Assembly: GCA_030435675.1 (NCBI GenBank) | Contig: CM059624.1 | Coordinates: 11,618,769 to 11,682,768 of the forward strand | Source of the DNA: Steinernema hermaphroditum | Lineage: Eukaryota > Nematoda > Chromadorea > Rhabditida > Steinernematidae | Direction of reading: 5' to 3' | DNA length: 64,000 nucleotides | Shown: positions 1 to 10,751 of the stretch, piece after piece | Numbering within the stretch: position 1 is the first letter of the stretch | Layout: each line of letters opens with the position of its first letter | Position numbers and translations under genes: made by a program | The notes under the pieces: generated by a model | Database searches by the model: none | Seen by the model: only the letters and a program-made list of their open reading frames with translations | Told to the model about the DNA's origin: nothing

Positions 1-119
1 AATGGCCACCTTAAAAGCGGACATTTTTCAATGTCGATGGTACGACAAGATCGAGCTGGATGAAGCCAATCCCGTCGACAACTTTCCTCATCATACGAAA
101 GATTCTTTCCATTATGAAT

Positions 120-275
120 GTATCAATCAGTATCCTACTGCAGTATCCTACAACATTGCGATGCCCCGTGAAGTTCGCACATTTTCCTTTGCGATGCATG
201 TTGCCAGAACCGGGTACATTTATATCCCGATTGTCCACCTTCAATCACAACCAAAACCTTCCACCGGAACCAACG
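120..275 (+). promoter_or_regulatory. Conserved 5' flank of the skr copies
   Basis: About 150 bp upstream of this skr gene recurs with few changes upstream of the other copies (2772-2930 minus, 7056-7190 minus, 10612-10751 plus). It includes the stretch TTCGCACATTTTCCTTTG and a TTTATAT box. The duplication unit therefore carried its own promoter and all four copies could share expression. Function is inferred from conservation and position only. Confidence 0.55.
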
Positions 276-812
276 ATGGCCTCCGAAACGGTGAAGCTGG
301 CCTCTTCCGACGGAAAGGAGTTCGAGGTGCAGAAGAAGGACTTCCAGAAGGCGAACCTTCTTAAGACAATGATGGCCGACCTCGGCTTCGACGAGGACGC
401 CCTGCCCGAGGAGGCAATTCCGATGCCGTCGGTGAACGCCGACGCCCTCGAGACGATCGTCGACTGGCTGAGGATGCACGAGGAAGAGGAGCCGCGCTCC
501 GAGGACGACCGCCAGATCCATCGCTTCAACCGGAACGTCTCCAAGGAAGACACGGAGCTGTTGGACAAGCAGTTTCCCCGGTCGAGGCTGGCCGCCGTCA
601 TCAATGCCGCCTACTACCTCGAGATGCCCGACCTCATCGACACTCTTGTGAAGTACACGGCCAACAACCTGGAGGGAAAGACGGCCGAGGAGATGTCCCA
701 GTGGCTCGAGATCCCACTCAAGAAGGACGAGCGCAAGAACGCCGCCGGCGATCAGGGGGCTGACGAGGGCGAATCCTCCGAGAAAAGAGAGCGCACCGGA
801 GGGGGCAATTAG
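276..812 (+). CDS. skr: Skp1-related (SKR) protein, copy 1
   Basis: Intronless 178-aa protein. Residues 5-70 match the Skp1 BTB/POZ fold (VKLASSDGKEFEVQ opening, then a run ending IVDWLRMHEEE), and residues 95-150 match the Skp1 dimerisation/F-box-binding helices (LDKQFPRSRLAAVINAAYYL, then NNLEGKTAEEM). Skp1 proteins bridge cullin-1 to F-box proteins in SCF ubiquitin ligases. The C-terminus departs from canonical Skp1: the usual NDFTPEEEEQVRKENxWC tail is absent and replaced by a charged tail (KKDERKNAAG...). The ATG at 276 was chosen because similarity among the four copies at protein level starts there; the open frame runs further upstream but that part is shared promoter/5' UTR sequence. 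A TATA-like TTTATAT lies about 55 nt upstream. Certain as a Skp1 homologue; whether it still binds F-box proteins is unknown. Confidence 0.93.
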   Translation: MASETVKLASSDGKEFEVQKKDFQKANLLKTMMADLGFDEDALPEEAIPMPSVNADALETIVDWLRMHEEEEPRSEDDRQIHRFNRNVSKEDTELLDKQFPRSRLAAVINAAYYLEMPDLIDTLVKYTANNLEGKTAEEMSQWLEIPLKKDERKNAAGDQGADEGESSEKRERTGGGN

Positions 813-1183
813 GTGGAGAATCCCCACTACAGTATACCCGATTATTGCATATTTCCTTGATAAACAGATACCTTATCCTTGTAAATATTTTCCAAACTTA
901 CTTAACATTCTGACTGACTTTTCTGGGCAACGAACAGAGTAGCTATATTGATGGTAAACATTCCGAGTTGGACTTCCCAATCTGGCATCCTCAGTACTTG
1001 TTCCAGACGGGCTGTCAGTCATAATCTGCTTTGTGATCGCTTTTTGAAAAGTTCCTGATCTCTTTTGTGTCGATTTATTTGTGCTCGCGTCCTTTGCCCC
1101 GCAGCTCTTGTTTACTATATGAACGAGGCGTCACTATAAAAGTGAAATGGGAATAGGACTCGACACTCACAAGTGATCGCTCA

Positions 1184-1980
1184 ATGTATACGGTAAGTGA
1201 ACAAGTTCTTCTGATGTCAAGGCTCGGTTTAGATTCTGATTCTTGTCCTTGCGCTCATTGGTGCGCTTCAAGCGGACGGTATCAGTTCTGGAATTGGAAT
1301 TGGCAATGGGGCAGGGCCACCAAGCGGCTCCGGAGAAGGGCAGATTCCGCCCTCTGGCATTGATATCGGAGGTGGAGCAGGAATAGGTTCGGGAGCACGA
1401 CCTCCGGGCAGCGCCCAGCCACCTAAGATCGGATCCGGTGTGGAATTCGGCTCAGGTGGTGGCATCAGTCCGGGTGGAGGCATCCAAATCGGAGATGGAA
1501 TTGACTTCGGGGGATTCCCGCCTCTTCCACCCATCGGAACTGGTGTAGAGCCTGGCCCTATCCCTGAAGGACCCATTCCCGCTAAGCCTCTGCCTAACAT
1601 CACTTATCCTGGATTCTGCCGCCGGGAGAACGAAGTATTCAGTCTCTGCAATGGACGATGTGACCGAACCTGCACGAACTATTACCCGAAATGTTCCGGT
1701 TTCTGCATTTCCGGATGCATTTGCAAAGATCGTAGGGACACTTCCGAAGATTTATCTGTTCTATTCCGATCTAGAGTACGTTCGCGACTGCTATGGAAAC
1801 TGTGTGCCCTACTGGACCTGCTACAACTACGATCAGCCCGGATCCTGTGAGTGATTGAGATCGGTCGAGTCGACAGAGATCATTTCAGCTTGCTGCCCTT
1901 CTTGCAACTGGAACGAGGTGTGCAGACAGCCGAACCCCCGCGGGCGCACTACTTGCACTCCGTGGTGGGGAGGCAAATGA
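1184..1980 (+). CDS. Secreted Gly/Pro-rich protein with a TIL-like domain
   Basis: Four exons: 1184-1192, 1233-1731, 1775-1846, 1889-1980, joined by GT-AG introns of about 40 nt. The signal peptide spans exons 1-2 (MYT + ILILVLALIGALQA). About 110 residues of Gly/Pro/Ile-rich low complexity follow (GSGxG, GIGIG patterns). Then comes a TIL-like module (FCRRENEVFSLCNGRCDRTC ... CICKDQYVRDCYGNCVPYWTC), split as in the other TIL genes by a phase-1 intron before the YVRD segment. A last exon, again phase 1, adds SCCPSCNWNEVC...TC. TIL domains normally inhibit serine proteases; the Gly-rich part suggests a structural or matrix role. AATAAA lies at 2010-2015. The exon-3/4 junction is chosen because reading through would stop at 1854 and lose the Cys-rich exon. 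Confidence 0.8.
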
Positions 1981-2234
1981 TTCAGAAAACCTTTATAATG
2001 GCGTTTCTTAATAAAAGACGATTATTTGCAAACAATATAGCAGTGAAATTCGTATACATTTTGTGCACACGTTGTGTAGACCATTGTATCGTTCTTAGCA
2101 CGGAAAGCTCAGTGTGGAAAAGGTTTTCCCGACCAATTTACGCGCACATCGGTATTTGGTAGAATCGGTATTTGAGGTATCTGTTTATCAAAGAAATATG
2201 CAATTATCGGGCAAACAGTAGTGATATTCTCCAT

Positions 2235-2771
2235 CTAGTTGTCCCCTTCGTTGCGCTCTCTTTTCTCAGAAGATTCGCCCTCGTCTGTCCCCCGATCTTC
2301 GGCGGCGTTCTTGCGCTCGTCCTTCTTGAGTGGGATCTCGAGCCACTGGGACATCTCCTCGGCCGTCTTTCCCTCCAGGTTGTTGGCCGTGTACTTCACA
2401 AGAGTGTCGATGAGGTCGGGCATCTCGAGGTAGTAGGCGGCATTGATGACGGCGGCCAGCTTCGACCGGGGAAACTGCTTGTCCAGCAGCTCCGTGTTCT
2501 CCTTGGAGACGTTCCGGTTGAAGCGATGGATTTGACGGTCATCCTCGGAACGCGGCTCCTCTTCCTCGTGCATCCTCAGCCAGTCGACGATCGTCTCGAG
2601 GGCGTCGGCGTTCACCGACGGCATCGGAATCGCCTCCTCGGGCAGGGCGTCTTCGTCGAAGCCGAGGTCGGCCATCATCGTCTTGAGGAGGTTCGCCTTC
2701 TGGAAGTCCTTCTTCTGCATCTCGAACTCCTTTCCGTCGGAAGAGGCCAGCTTCACCGTTTCGGAGGCCAT
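2235..2771 (-). CDS. skr: Skp1-related protein, copy 2
   Basis: Intronless, 178 aa, antiparallel to copy 1. It differs at a few positions (V20M in FEMQKK, D to N in SKENTEL, R to K in RSKLAA) and in the C-terminal tail (AAEDRGTDEG...RNEGDN). Domain content is as for copy 1: Skp1 BTB/POZ half plus C-terminal helical half, without the canonical Trp-Cys tail. The ATG at 2771 aligns with the other copies. The sequence 3' of the stop (2172-2234) matches the 3' flanks of copies 3 and 4. Most differences are conservative, which fits a gene kept under selection or a very recent duplicate. Confidence 0.92.
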   Translation of the reverse strand: MASETVKLASSDGKEFEMQKKDFQKANLLKTMMADLGFDEDALPEEAIPMPSVNADALETIVDWLRMHEEEEPRSEDDRQIHRFNRNVSKENTELLDKQFPRSKLAAVINAAYYLEMPDLIDTLVKYTANNLEGKTAEEMSQWLEIPLKKDERKNAAEDRGTDEGESSEKRERNEGDN

Positions 2772-3596
2772 AGTTGGTTCTGGTTTTGGTCGTGACTGAA
2801 GGCGGACGATCGGGATATAAATGTGCCTATTTCGGACAGCATGCATTACAAAAGAAAATGTGGGAACGTCTCGTGGCGTCGCAATGTTGTAGGATACTGT
2901 ATGAACGCGTTCAATGCATGTACAATGGATAAAGTTGGCTTCTCGTTCGTTTAAAAACCATTTCTGCCCTCTGTGGATACGGCAAATCAGGTAGTAGGCG
3001 CTGACACCGAAGTTGCCGATTGGTCGGGTCTGCATATTATGACAAAAAGCGTTAGTCATTGATCTTATTTTCGATCTTATACCAATATTTCCATTTATGG
3101 GCTTCGGTTTTTGGAGTGCGCCCTTGGTCTCTTTACGCGCGAGCGTTCTGGTGCACCAGTCTTGTTCGTATTCTGCATTTTCCAGTCACCATAATACACC
3201 ATACAAAGATCATTTTCTTCTTTTGGTCGACGTTTTCGCTCTCGACCGGTTCGCTATGGGCCGTGCACCTTGGAGCATTGATTCATTTGATTCTTATTGA
3301 CATACAGGCACAACTTCTCATTGCCTGTGGCAATCGTACACAGAATGGTGGCTCTCCACTCTGGATACCGTGCTGGCGAGAGTATAAACTCGCAAAAATT
3401 CGTGAAAAGTGCCACAATATCGCACCTAGCACACTCTACTCTTCATTCGCTCAGATTGGTTTAATTTGTACACGAAATACAATCACCAAATAAATAATGG
3501 GTTACAAATAAATGAAAATCTCAAATCCAACACCAGCGAGCATCAATCATGACCACGTTGTGAAATGATCGATCGCCCCGATCTAAACGAAAGCTC

Positions 3597-3941
3597 TCAG
3601 TCGATTTGATTAGCCATATGCATGCAGATTACTTCTTCGAGGTTGCGCTCAAGGCTTCCATCCTGCTTCTTGCGCAGAGTGTCCTCCGCCCCTCCGACGA
3701 ACGATCCGTTGAAGAAGACGCGCGGAAGGCTCTTATCCCCGGTCAGCTGCTTGAGATAGTCCTGGATTTCGTCACAGTCGCCGCGATTCTCGATCTCGAT
3801 CCAGGCAAGGACGTCGGGGGCCAGCTGGAACGAGTTGAGGGCTTCGCGCGTCTGCTGACAGTTGTTGTCGTAGCTTTTGGAGAAAACGCACACTTTGCTG
3901 TTGTGGATGGAGTTCTCGACGAATTCCTTGGCGCGACTCAT
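3597..3941 (-). CDS. Glutaredoxin-like protein with altered active site
   Basis: 114 aa. Residues 16-40 read KVCVFSKSYDNNCQQTREAL where dithiol glutaredoxins have SKTYCPYC; the cis-Pro segment is present (LPRVFFNGSFVGG) and the C-terminal DTLRKKQDGSLERNLEEVI helix fits the glutaredoxin fold. Glutaredoxins reduce disulfides or glutathione mixed disulfides with the N-terminal Cys of CPYC. Here that Cys is Asp (YDNNC), so only the second Cys remains and ordinary oxidoreductase chemistry is not expected. The GSH-contact GG is kept. An in-frame start at 4007 exists, but the ATG at 3941 gives the usual glutaredoxin length. It could be a pseudo-enzyme with a structural or glutathione-binding role. 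No intron seen. Confidence 0.85.
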   Translation of the reverse strand: MSRAKEFVENSIHNSKVCVFSKSYDNNCQQTREALNSFQLAPDVLAWIEIENRGDCDEIQDYLKQLTGDKSLPRVFFNGSFVGGAEDTLRKKQDGSLERNLEEVICMHMANQID

Positions 3942-4436
3942 CCTTAAACAGTCGTCATTAGGGTTTGCTGAATGCAGGGACGAAAATAGAACGCGACCGC
4001 GGCACAAGACGAAAGGTCGCTCGACTGGAGCGAAAACAGAGCGGAAGAGGCCACATGACTGCGGTGCTTGTGGGAAGGGGGACGGCGGCCGCTGGGTGCG
4101 AACGCACGCGGCATCGACCGAATAACAGCTTGTTTACTGAGTATTTTTATCGAGCAAAGCAGCAGCAGCTGCTAAGTTTCGTTTGCAGGGAAGTGATGCT
4201 TTGTTTAGAGAGCACAAAGTGATTGTTTTCGACAAAAGATGCCATTCTTTAATCATTGATCTCAGTGATTCGCTGGTGTTGTGTCCATTTTTTGATAATA
4301 TTGCAATCTGTTAACATTTCTGTGATGATATCCGATTAAAAGGTCGATAGAAATGGGAGGAAAGCTATTTTTCGGGGTCACATAAAGCAATCGATGACTA
4401 CTGTGCTGTTTTGCGCAAACGAACTACATCTCATAA

Positions 4437-4725
4437 AGCAAAAGAAGAACAGTACCACCGTAGTCATCGGTTCTCATTTGCCTTCAGTGGTGGTTTCTGA
4501 GTCGAAGTCAGCGATCCCATCAGTTTGCACTGGCTTCGAAGGGACAAGCAGGATGGATTCCGATGGCATAGCGACGCAAGCAAAAGGAGAACGGTTCCAC
4601 TGCCGTATGACTTGCGACGAATCTGTGGCTTTAGTGGGCGGAGCGGAGGAGCCGAGTGGTGGGGATGGTCTTCTTTGTGTTAGAACTACGGCTCTCTGGT
4701 GTTCGATGCCTTCAGGGAGTCATAA
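4437..4725 (+). repeat. Dispersed repeat family, copy 1
   Basis: This stretch contains segments shared with 13030-13310, 23436-23790, 26708-27190 and 32100-32470 (for example GGCTCTCTGGTGTTCGATGCCTTC against GGCTCCCTGGTGTTCCAGGCCTTC in other copies, and GATCCCATCAGT). No protein-coding capacity is convincing. It looks like a degenerate non-autonomous mobile element; ends not resolved. Confidence 0.5.
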
Positions 4726-5124
4726 ATGAACGGCTAAGTTTGATATTGTTTCGATGCCTCATGGGTGGACCTGACTGAGCCTAGTGACAATAACATAGCC
4801 TTAGTGAACAAAATACAGTTTTGATTTATGGCTGTTTCAAAAATTCAAAATCCACTTGAACTGTTCAGGTCTAGTAGATAAAAGATGACAGTTGCTTGTT
4901 CATTTTGAGTACTATCGCGTGTAAATATTGCCAGAGCTCGTCCTTAGAAGAATCCGTGATATTCCATAGTATCACTGTCGAAAAGAAGGTCTTCTCTATG
5001 CGTCGAGTCCGACGAAAACAGCCTCTGTTTACAGTTTCGAATGCTAATTGAGTCGCACCAACCAGGAAAACACAGCATCCAGTTATGAAAAATCAATTCC
5101 CATTTGCCGAGCAGAGGGAAGTCA

Positions 5125-5486
5125 ATGTTTCTCCTACTGCTTATCGTGAGTTTCGCCGAATCTTTGTAGCGAACTCAATGTTCAGACGATAACGGCGACG
5201 TTCGCTTCGGATGAAAACTCGCTTTCCTCTGAAAGCACAGAAGAGTGTCCCAAAAATTACATTTCCGGTCGATACGACGTGTGTGAGGCGAAATGCGGAG
5301 AGGAGGTGCCCTACTGCATCCACGTCGAAATCCCGTGGATCAAGGAGGAGTGCCACTGTAGGGCTGACAAAGGTAGTTTCGAACGCCGAAAGGTAAGTTA
5401 TGAGCCATATAGGTTTTGTTTTGACCGACGACGGCGACTGTATCCCGAGAAAAGACTGTGCCAAACGAGGAAGTGCCACTCGTTGA
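5125..5486 (+). CDS. Small secreted 8-Cys TIL-like protein
   Basis: Three exons: 5125-5145, 5186-5372, 5413-5486; 93 aa. Signal peptide MFLLLLI + TITATFA, then an acidic linker (SDENSLSSESTEE) and a TIL-type core C-x..C-x3-C...YC...EECHC-RADKG-FVLTDDGDCIPRKDC. The intron before FVLTDDG is phase 1, at the position where the window's other TIL genes are split. Only eight cysteines are present rather than the usual ten, so one disulfide of the canonical TIL fold is missing. Predicted to be a secreted protease-inhibitor-like protein; inhibitory activity not assured. Confidence 0.8.
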
Positions 5487-5873
5487 GACCTGCTATAACT
5501 CTACAATGTGTAATGATATTGACTGCTTTTGGGACTCAACTGTTTTATAGCGCACATAAATCGAGATAGCTACGTGTTTCGAAAGCGATTACTATTGATG
5601 AAGAGCAGGGTCCAATCAATGATCGGACTGCTCTGATGGGACCACTTGTTTATCAGCAGTCGCGATGTGCTGTTTTGAAAATTCAAGAAGAGGATCGGCA
5701 CGACCGCACCGGTTATCGGAAAAAGCGTCCCTTATGTCATGTACCTACTTAAGTGGTCATTTCGTCTCTTCTGCACAATGAGTAATACCCTTCTAACAAA
5801 GACATCAACCAACTCGAAATGTAGCAAATTTATTTACACTCATCGTCGAAACACGACCACACAAGATGTATCA

Positions 5874-6212
5874 CTATTGCTTGGCAGAGCACTTCTTGAA
5901 GAGATCGTGGAGGTCCTGGCATCCGGTGAGCTCGCTCGTCGACTTGAGGCACTCGGTTAGCTTCTTCCACTCCTGCTCACAGACGTTGGACCACGACGAG
6001 CTCGAGGACTTCGACGACCCGCCGAACCAGCTTCCGACGGCGTTCCCAACGGCAGATCCGACGGCGACTCCTCCAGCGGTGGCGGCCATCTGAGCGAAGA
6101 GGCCCTGCGACTTCTGAGCTGGAGCAGCAGCTGAGGCAGCGGGAGCGGCTTCCTTCTTTGTCGACGCGGGCTTCTTCTCCTTCTTGGCGGAGTTCGTCTG
6201 CTTACCAGCCAT
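5874..6212 (-). CDS. har-1: CHCHD2/CHCHD10-type twin CX9C protein
   Basis: 112 aa. The N-terminal half is Lys/Ala/Ser-rich (mitochondrial-targeting-like), then a Gly/Ala/Val hydrophobic stretch (AATAGGVAVGSAVGNAVGSW), then a CHCH domain with two CX9C motifs (C-EQEWKKLTE-C and C-QDLHDLFKK-C). This order is that of CHCHD2/CHCHD10 and nematode HAR-1, intermembrane-space proteins linked to MICOS and respiration. The ATG at 6212 starts the conserved part; the open frame continues upstream without similarity. A minus-strand AATAAA lies at 5829-5834. No intron seen. Strong call. Confidence 0.92.
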   Translation of the reverse strand: MAGKQTNSAKKEKKPASTKKEAAPAASAAAPAQKSQGLFAQMAATAGGVAVGSAVGNAVGSWFGGSSKSSSSSWSNVCEQEWKKLTECLKSTSELTGCQDLHDLFKKCSAKQ

Positions 6213-6590
6213 CTTCGAGCGAGTGGGCCAGTTCAAATGGCGGTCTACCGCCCGGTGCTCCTTTAAATGGGTTCTGTCTAGACAGAACACACATCAGACA
6301 CAATGGGTTGCTACGGTTTGGAGCGGTCGCTTTCGAGCACTGTAGGCAGATTTCACAGGATAAAACCGACAATTCGCGATCAAACTTTTGGTTCTTTCGG
6401 ATATTTTCAGATGAATGTCAATTGCAATGGAATTTCTGATGGTTCGGTTCGATCCTTTAGGCAGCGCAATTTAATCTCGAACCATGAAGTCGACAGTTTT
6501 TATTTATGATAAGGTATGTTTTTTATTTATCAAAGAAATATGCAAATATTAGGTATACTGTAATGGTGACTCTCCATCTAGTTGTCCCCA

Positions 6591-7055
6591 TCAGTTGCGC
6601 TCGTCCTTCTTGAGAGGGATCTCGAGCCACTGAGACATCTCCTCGGCCGTCTTTCCCTCCAGGTTGTTGGCCGTGTACTTCACAAGAGTGTCGATGAGGT
6701 CGGGCATCTCGAGGTAGTAGGAGGCGTTAATGACGGCGGCCAGCCTCGACCGGGGAAACTGCTTGTCCAGCAGCTCCGTGTCCTCCTTGGAGACGTTCCG
6801 ATTGAAGCGATGGATCTGGCGGTCTTCCTCGGATCGCGGCTCCTCTTCCTCGTGCATCCTCAGCCAGTCGACGATCGTCTCGAGGGCGTCGGCGTTCACC
6901 GACGGCATCGGAATTGCCTCCTCGGGCAGGGCGTCCTCGTCGAAGCCGAGGTCGGCCATCATTGTCTTAAGAAGGTTCGCCTTCTGGAAGTCCTTCTTCT
7001 GCACCTCGAACTCCTTTCCGTCGGAAGAGGCCAGCTTCACCGTTTCGGAGGCCAT
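6591..7055 (-). CDS. skr: Skp1-related protein, copy 3, C-terminally truncated
   Basis: 154 aa against 176-178 in the other copies. The body matches (EEDRQ for EDDRQ, INASYYL for INAAYYL). The protein ends at KKDERN-stop because the DNA between two GAGCGCAA octamers, as seen in copy 2, is missing and an extra T follows, producing TGA. The loss removes only the non-conserved charged tail, so the Skp1 fold should survive. Flanks (6530-6590 and 7056-7190) match the other copies. Either a functional short isoform or the first step of decay. Confidence 0.9.
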   Translation of the reverse strand: MASETVKLASSDGKEFEVQKKDFQKANLLKTMMADLGFDEDALPEEAIPMPSVNADALETIVDWLRMHEEEEPRSEEDRQIHRFNRNVSKEDTELLDKQFPRSRLAAVINASYYLEMPDLIDTLVKYTANNLEGKTAEEMSQWLEIPLKKDERN

Positions 7056-7358
7056 CGTTGGTTCTGGTAGAAGGCTTTGGTTGTGATTGAAGGTGGACAA
7101 TCGCGATATAAATGTGCCCGGTTCTGGCAACATGCATCGCAAAGGAAAATGTGCGAACTGCTCGTGGCACCGCAATGTCGCAAAACGGTATGCACACGTC
7201 CGATGCATGTACAACGACTCTTGAATCTTTTGAATGGGGAACACCGCGAAAGACATTTCGCTTCATTTGGATGGAAAGCTTTATACAAATGCACTAGTTC
7301 CCGACAACTTCTTCGTGATGCTCCCACAAGTCGTTTCGTTCGTCTTCGCGTTCAACAC

Positions 7359-7937
7359 TCAATCTTCGTTACTCCACTCACTCGAAGAGCCGAAATATCC
7401 CTTGAAAGGACGTATTCCTCGTCGTCGGCGAGATATGCAGTGCTGGCTCCATCCCCACAGATGCCACTGCAAAGTGCATTTCTTGCCTGGTTCACAGTGT
7501 CGTGTGCAACCTAGAAAAACACCGTTTTGTGAGGAGCGCGACTCGTCGCTTACTGGGCTTGCTGCAGTCGGCAAGCTTCACGCATTCCCTTCCTTTTCGG
7601 ACATAGCCTGAAATCTCCTTTTCGCCTTGTTCACCTCGTTCATGAACCCACCGATTACACACTGGCACGCCGACTGTCCACATCCATCGACGTAGACGGG
7701 GAAAGGATCGTCGCACGTCGGCTCGACGTCGCCGCAAACGTTCCACTGCTCGTGTTCTCCACAGAAGTTGATCACCGCTGAAAACAGGTTTATCTCTTCA
7801 TTCAGAAGCTCTCTTCACTCACATCTCGTCTGTAGGGCTTCGGAGAACGCGAGGAGGACAGCTATTACCTAAACTCTCTTTCAGCATCTCCATTCTCTCA
7901 AGCGAATTACCGTAAAAGCATAACAGGGACGAAACAT
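7359..7937 (-). CDS. Secreted TIL protein with an extra Cys module
   Basis: Five exons on the minus strand: 7911-7937, 7823-7868, 7652-7777, 7555-7607 with 7554 as its last base, and 7359-7510; 134 aa. Signal peptide MFRPCYAFT + VIAVLLAFSEA. TIL core: INFCGEHEQWNVCGDVEPTC...CGQSACQCVIG, then GYVRKGRECVKLADC across a phase-1 intron. The last exon, also phase 1, adds CTRHCEPGKKCTLQ...HC and a basic tail. All four GT-AG introns are 42-46 nt. The frames agree across every junction. Predicted secreted protease inhibitor. The terminal exon could alternatively be read through to a nearby stop, losing this module. Confidence 0.8.
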
Positions 7938-7939
7938 GC

Positions 7940-10600
7940 CGGATGCCGACCGAAAAGTTCCACAGTCGTAGGAGAGCTGAAAATGGACGGATTGTTGTTG
8001 TCGAGTGGAGCGGAAACTGATTTGCATATTCACGCTCGAAACGAAGTGAATAAGAAACTTATAATGTCTAAGTGGGCATCCAAAGGAAAAGTGGTCAAAA
8101 CACAGACGGGTGTTTCGAGAAAACCTTTAAAGGATCGGGACAACAAGTGATGTAAAAGCTTGCCCACATCACTTTTTAAGGGCCATGTTAGAGGAACGTG
8201 GGGGCGGTCGCCAGATCAAAAGGAGGTGCCTAAAAACAGCCTCATTACCAAAGGTCATGGTCTTCCGGTCTCTTTTCATACATTTTTGGTTTAGGACATG
8301 AATACCCTCACCCCGAGATTATATCTCGTAAATGATTGACCCAAAAGCTTTGGGGCAAATCCAAGAGCAGACAGGGTAACCACCAAACTCAAAGGAAAGC
8401 CCCGTCGATGATCAGTGAACACACTTGTAACACGGCTAACTCAGCTAATCACGGATGTTTATGCGTGAATGGAACACAAGAGAACGTGACTTTCAGAAGC
8501 GCCCTTTCTGAATGGACAGCGACCTTAAAAAGGACTTAATGAGTTTGCCGCGAAACCCTGGATGATCCTTCCTGCAATGCGTGGTGGCTATAAACCATTC
8601 TCGTTTTCGGAGAAACAAAGGAGCTCGTCAGCTCTTGAGTCCCCGTAGATTGAAAAGGGATCTAGAGTCTTTGATTGAATTTTGGCATTTGCCATTTAAC
8701 AATTTAGGATCTAGAAAGAGAAGACGCTTCCACCTGAACCAGAACTGATCCCTACCAATCACGAACCCCCCACCTCAGTAGCACTGGGACGACAGCCAAA
8801 GAGGACGAAATGCTATGACGCCACTCTTTTCGAACAGACATGTCAACGAACAAATACCAAAGTTTACTCCTCTCGTCTCTGATCGGAATCGGTTTTAGCA
8901 TCGCAAATCAGGTCCAAAGTGCTATCAAAATAGCAATTTAGAATTTCAAATACAGCGAGCCATTCGCTTTCCGACGATATTCCAACTGAGTGCAGTCGTC
9001 TCTCCAGAATGGATGTCAAAATAAGAGGCTGTACATTTGGTGCTGTTGTTCTATTTTGGTCTCTAACTGGAAATAAGAAGAGCGGCAATAAAGAGGGATG
9101 AAAGGACGAATCAGAAGCCTGAGGATATCAGTTAAGTACATGGAAGATCGACGATATCAATAGACGGCGCACTTTTTGTGGAAATACGTACTACGTTGTC
9201 AACAAAGTTTCATGATGTCTATGGTCGCGAGGATAAAAACGTCAGCTCTGGGCGTTGCATTGCGCCGTCGGCTAACAAGGCGAAGCTCAAGCCAGAAGAC
9301 GATGAAACGACTTTTGAACAAGTTTAACAAGCAAACTGATCATTTGGCACAAAAAAGTCGATTCTCGCAAAAGTCGTCCAGGCAACGACAAGTAGCGACC
9401 TAAGTTCCAGACCATAGTGGCTAAAAAAATGGCCACCAGAGCAAAAATGGTCATTTTTTTAGCCATTTCGACCGTCTCCCAGTGACACCGTAGTGAAAAA
9501 AATGACAAAATATTTCTTTTAGCAAGATGTTAGAACCATGTGAACCTGTCGGGAATTCTAAATTTACACATCTTGAAACAATGCATAGAAAGTGTGTAAT
9601 TGGCTTGCGGAATTTCCATTTTCCAAAGAATCTGAAAGTGTTATTCCGAGTCTCCGCCACTTATTTGGTGTGCCTTTCTGACATCTATACGGCGTATTAA
9701 CCAACGGTGCATTACTACGATGGCAACCGACGACGCAAGCGGTAAAATAGTCGTTTGTCGTCATAGTAGCGCAGACAATGAATACAAATACAAGTTTAAA
9801 AGGAGCGATAAAAACTGCTGTAAAATTCATTAAAACAAATGCTAAAAATTCAGAGATTAAGTGAAAAAAATAGAAGCAAGCGTGCGCTTTTACGATAACT
9901 CGAACGAAAAGAAAATGGACATGACAATCTGAAAACATAGCTCTTACACAACACGGGGTTTAATTAAAAATCTCATCGGTGTAATAAGAATAATATAAAT
10001 AGTAGTAATCAGACTTCCACTCAAAATCTGGCGACTTTTCCACCAAATATAGCTCAGAGGATTGGCTAAATTCGAGAAAGAGAGTGTCAACTCGCGATTT
10101 TCATTGAGCATCGCCCGAAAATTGTAACAGCTGCCCGTGGAAATCGAGCGAAAAGCAAACGTCTCCATGCTAATAAATGACTTTGTTTTCAAGCGTCGAA
10201 CACTTCGATTCTTGGTCGTTTCAAAAATCATCATCTCACAATTATTGCTCAATCGAGCGTTGCTTTCGGAAGCGGTTTAGCATAATTGAGAAGTGTTCGG
10301 TTCCCCAAAATAAGGCGCTTACGTCACAACTCCTTCCGAATATTACGCGCCTAAAATTGTTTTATACTTTTGAAGGCGGACAGCTTACGTACACGAATAT
10401 GTATCTAGGGAATTTATGGCTTCATCGAAGACCCCGGCGCACAAACCTCCGATTGACGGGAAAGGTGACTCAGAAGGATAAACAAAAACATTTTACAGCG
10501 AGAGCAAATGAGGAAGTATGGCGGGCGTGTATCTATAGTACTAAAGAACTCTGCCTAAAATATTGGGTTGAGGAGTTGAAAATGACACTTTTTCATTCGC
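7940..10600. other. Gene-poor interval with no supported gene
   Basis: No protein gene could be assembled here: open frames are short, lack splice-compatible partners and show no family features. The interval contains the 5' flank of the TIL gene at 7937, a perfect 13-bp inverted repeat at 9419-9431/9452-9464, and the start of the skr copy 4 promoter at its right end. Confidence 0.5.
9419..9464. repeat. Perfect inverted repeat with 20-nt spacer
   Basis: Arms GGCTAAAAAAATG (9419-9431) and CATTTTTTTAGCC (9452-9464) are exact reverse complements, extended by one A-T pair outward. It could form a hairpin or be a MITE core; no flanking duplication was found. Confidence 0.6.
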
Positions 10601-10751
10601 ATTTAGCCGGTCCGTGCATACAGTATTCCACAACATTGCGATGCTGGAGTTCGCACATTTTCCTTTGCAATGCATGTTGCCAGAACCGGGCACATTTATA
10701 TCCCGATCGTCCACCTTCAATCACAACCAAAACCTTCTACCAGAACCAACG

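Noticed and set aside
135..827. Long antisense frames (up to 230 aa) opposite every skr copy
   Set aside because: They are conserved because the skr sense strand is conserved and GC3-biased; they have no start, splice or family evidence of their own.
3059..3493. Hydrophobic 144-aa frame upstream of skr copy 2
   Set aside because: No ATG context, no splice partners, no family features, and it overlaps the 5' flank of the minus-strand skr gene.
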